A DNA stretch of 64,000 nucleotides from Streptomyces tirandamycinicus (GTDB lineage: Bacteria; Actinomycetota; Actinomycetes; Streptomycetales; Streptomycetaceae), in the NCBI RefSeq assembly GCF_003097515.1, contig NZ_CP029188.1, positions 186,001-250,000 of the forward strand, read 5' to 3'. The position numbers and the translations under genes were made by a program. The notes under the pieces are model-generated. The model was given only the letters and a program-made list of their open reading frames with translations, made no database searches and had not been told where the DNA came from. Positions 62,077 through 64,000 of the stretch are shown here, piece after piece (positions within the stretch are counted from its first letter, which is position 1; each line of letters starts with the position of its first letter).

Positions 62077-63568
62077 CCGCGTCTAGCCGGTAGTACTCGG
62101 CGACGCACCGGGCGGGCCAGGGGCGGCGGCCCTCGTCGCGGAACGGTTCGAGCATCCCGGCCACCGGGGTCGGGGTGTACGGAGCCACCTCGGCTCCGCG
62201 GGCGGCCGCCGCGCGGAGCGACGCGTCCTGGCGGTCCCACTGCCCGGCGCGCACCCGCATGTCCTGGCCCAGTCGGTGCAGCGGAGGGGCCAGCGCCACG
62301 GCGGACGCGGCGCAGAGGGCCGCCGCGGTGGCGCCCGCCACCACCGTCCACGGCCGGGCGGCGCGGCGGCGCAGCGCACGGCCCGTCAGGGCTCCGAGGC
62401 CGGCGAGGACCAGGACGTACAGCAGCAGGTAGTCGTTCCAGGTCCGGGCCGCGGTGACGACGCGCGGGCCGAAGACCGGATAGGTGATGACGGTGCACAG
62501 ATAGCCGGAGACGAGGACGGCGAGCAGGCCCGCGCAGGCGAGCGGCAGCGGGCGGCAGGGGCGCAGCATGGCCGTACCGGTGCGGGCGGGGCGGACGAGC
62601 AGGCCGAGCAGAAGCCCGGCGGCGACGACTCCCCCGTACTGCCAGGTCGTCAGGACGGTCTCGGCGATCCGGGCGAAGCCCCGGGCCGAGGCGAGCAGCG
62701 AGTCCGGGGACAGGACCGACGCGGTCCCGGCGCCGAAGCGTTCGCGCCGGTGCCGGGATCCGGGCGAGGTGACCAGCACGGCCGTGCCGACGGCGACCCC
62801 GGCGGCGCCGGTCAGCGCCCAGGTCCGCAGGAAGGGCCAGGCCCGGTCGGTGACGAGCCGGCGGCCGAGCAGCAGCAGTCCCCCGAGGAGCACGAGTGCC
62901 ACGACCGAGGTCTCCTCGGAGAGGGTGCCGGTGAAGACCCCGGCGACGGCCACCACGGCCAGGGCGGCGGCGCGGGCCCGGCGCGTCCGGGCCGCCAGCG
63001 CCGGGAGGGCGGCGGAGCAGGCCAGGACCGGGGCCACGGTGTGCGAGACGGATCCCGCCGGCCAGTAGAGGGTCTTGTACGTGTTGGGGGTGGCGAGCAG
63101 GAACACCGCGGTGGCCGTGGCGGCGACGAGCAGCGGGAGCCCGCGCGGGGGCGACTGGCGGGCCCGGCGGAGGAGCAGGACCACCAGGGCCCAGAGCACG
63201 GCCAGGACGAGCAGCGCGCTCAGGGCCGCGTACCACTGGTGGCCGGCCACGGGGAACCGGGCGTACAGACCCACGAGCAGGCCGTTGCCGACCCGGCCGT
63301 TGTCGGTGACGTAGAACTTCCCGACGAGTCCGCCGATACCCTGGTCGCGTACCACGGGCAGGAAGCACCACTCGTCGGCGCTGGGCCGCACCTGGCGGCC
63401 GAGCCAGGCGGCGGCCGCCAGCAGCGCCAGCGGCAGCAGGGCGAGGAGCAGGGCGCAGGCGGTGACGGGCGAGGGGGGACGCCACCGGCCGCCGCCGCCC
63501 CGGTCCGGCTGCCCGGAGGGGTCGCCCGGTTCCCGCGGAACGGTCGTATGAGATGCGCCGACGGCCAT
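62051..63568 (-). CDS. Multi-pass membrane protein (DUF6056/GT-C-like)
   Basis: 505 residues from ATG 63568, at least ten membrane helices. The first outside loop contains [26 protein letters not shown], with the acidic pair typical of GT-C glycosyltransferases, and [19 protein letters not shown]. It may be the third member of the Gtr glucosylation set, using the lipid-linked sugar on the outside. It is convergent with the gtrA gene and the two coding regions overlap by 26 bp. Confidence 0.75.
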   Translation of the reverse strand: MAVGASHTTVPREPGDPSGQPDRGGGGRWRPPSPVTACALLLALLPLALLAAAAWLGRQVRPSADEWCFLPVVRDQGIGGLVGKFYVTDNGRVGNGLLVGLYARFPVAGHQWYAALSALLVLAVLWALVVLLLRRARQSPPRGLPLLVAATATAVFLLATPNTYKTLYWPAGSVSHTVAPVLACSAALPALAARTRRARAAALAVVAVAGVFTGTLSEETSVVALVLLGGLLLLGRRLVTDRAWPFLRTWALTGAAGVAVGTAVLVTSPGSRHRRERFGAGTASVLSPDSLLASARGFARIAETVLTTWQYGGVVAAGLLLGLLVRPARTGTAMLRPCRPLPLACAGLLAVLVSGYLCTVITYPVFGPRVVTAARTWNDYLLLYVLVLAGLGALTGRALRRRAARPWTVVAGATAAALCAASAVALAPPLHRLGQDMRVRAGQWDRQDASLRAAAARGAEVAPYTPTPVAGMLEPFRDEGRRPWPARCVAEYYRLDAVTRSTRVP

Positions 63569-63686
63569 GTCCCTGACTAGTTGCACGGGCGCGGGCCCGC
63601 TCAACCGCGCCGCGGTCATCCGGAGCAGCAAGAAGCCCCGATGGGATGCGGGCGGGCGTCGCGGTCGCGCGTCGGCTTGCCCCGGC

Positions 63687-63832
63687 GGGCCCCGGCGGTT
63701 CCGGCGTACGGGCGGTGGACGCGGGCCCCGGCGGTTCCGGCACAGGCGGCGACAGTGGCGCACGGCGGTTCCGGCACACGGGCGGCGGAGGCGGGCCCCG
63801 GCGGCTCCGGCACACCGGACGGCGGAGGCGCC
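63687..63832. repeat. Degenerate repeat of about 36 bp, four copies
   Basis: Units built on GGGCCCCGGCGGTTCCGGCAC followed by a GGCGG-rich tail start near 63687, 63723, 63763 and 63793. It lies upstream of the DUF6056-like gene. The period is uneven and copies differ. Confidence 0.6.
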
Positions 63833-63852
63833 GTGGATCGGCGGACGGCGTG

Positions 63853-64000
63853 TCAGGGCCGGTCGGGCGGCTCCGGCCGCTGCCCGACGTGCTCGCCCGG
63901 CGTCGCCAGTTCCTCGACCGCGTCCGCGGCCACCACCGCGCCGGTGGACCTCCTGCCGCGCCGCAGCCGGCTCTCCAGCCGGGCGGCGAACGAGGTGAGC
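63853..64000 (-). CDS. C-terminal end of an unidentified protein (partial)
   Basis: Minus strand, last 48 codons and a TGA at 63853. The tail reads LTSFAARLESRLRRGRRSTG then AVEELATPGEHVGQRPEPPD, basic then acidic, likely a cytoplasmic tail. Too short for a family call. Confidence 0.5.
   Translation of the reverse strand, partial: LTSFAARLESRLRRGRRSTGAVVAADAVEELATPGEHVGQRPEPPDRP

Overview
The window is a stretch of Streptomyces chromosome, or that of a very close actinomycete. The GC content is very high with GC-rich third codon positions. GTG and TTG starts and ATGA/GTGA stop-start overlaps are frequent. The gene families are typical of the genus: DUF3040, SpoIIE-type PP2C phosphatases, a PASTA-less Ser/Thr kinase, PucR and PadR regulators, and a Streptomyces-type aerobic hydrogenase island. 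I saw no rRNA, tRNA, CRISPR array or intact insertion sequence.

Layout. (a) 1-7.1 kb: end of a cytochrome P450, an SRPBCC protein, a decayed fragment of aminopeptidase N, a GH65 sugar phosphorylase/hydrolase, a DUF1918-HTH-flavin/PNPOx fusion and a CBS-BON protein. (b) 7.4-19.9 kb: a GH15 glucoamylase-like enzyme, a small secreted protein made of three identical modules, a DUF2180 zinc protein, a three-gene PRC-barrel operon, TerC, a site-2 protease, a slipin, then a metallophosphoesterase and an MFS exporter with a structured leader. (c) 20.5-26.7 kb: YihY, an operon of MarR regulator plus PP2C phosphatase, an F420-type nitroreductase, a DUF4142 protein and a PucR regulator. (d) 26.8-42.6 kb, all on the minus strand: a complete group 1h (high-affinity, oxygen-tolerant) [NiFe]-hydrogenase island. 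(e) 42.8-49.3 kb: a Tm-1-like protein, a membrane Ser/Thr kinase with a partner protein, and a large multidomain PP2C phosphatase. (f) 49.7-54.8 kb: an FtsX-type ABC exporter with its PadR regulator, and an orphan sugar-binding protein. (g) 55-60.4 kb: an alpha-glucoside uptake and hydrolysis operon (agl type). (h) 60.7-64 kb: GtrB and GtrA, a DUF6056-like membrane protein and the end of an unidentified gene.

The hydrogenase island is the functional centre. The first transcript probably starts at hypX (an aerobic CO-ligand synthase) and runs through the small and large subunits, a NifU-like protein, three proteins of unknown function, the maturation protease and a 35-residue peptide. All genes from the large subunit onward are joined by 4-5-base stop-start overlaps. 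After a 0.4-kb spacer with six 18-bp repeats comes hypABFCDE. Every step of Ni-Fe(CN)2CO cofactor assembly is encoded here. The likely role is scavenging of atmospheric H2 in spores or starved mycelium.

A recurrent structural theme is short tandem duplication (12-30 bp) in gene-free DNA. At three places the duplicated unit is one arm of the transcription terminator, and in one case it includes the stop codon.
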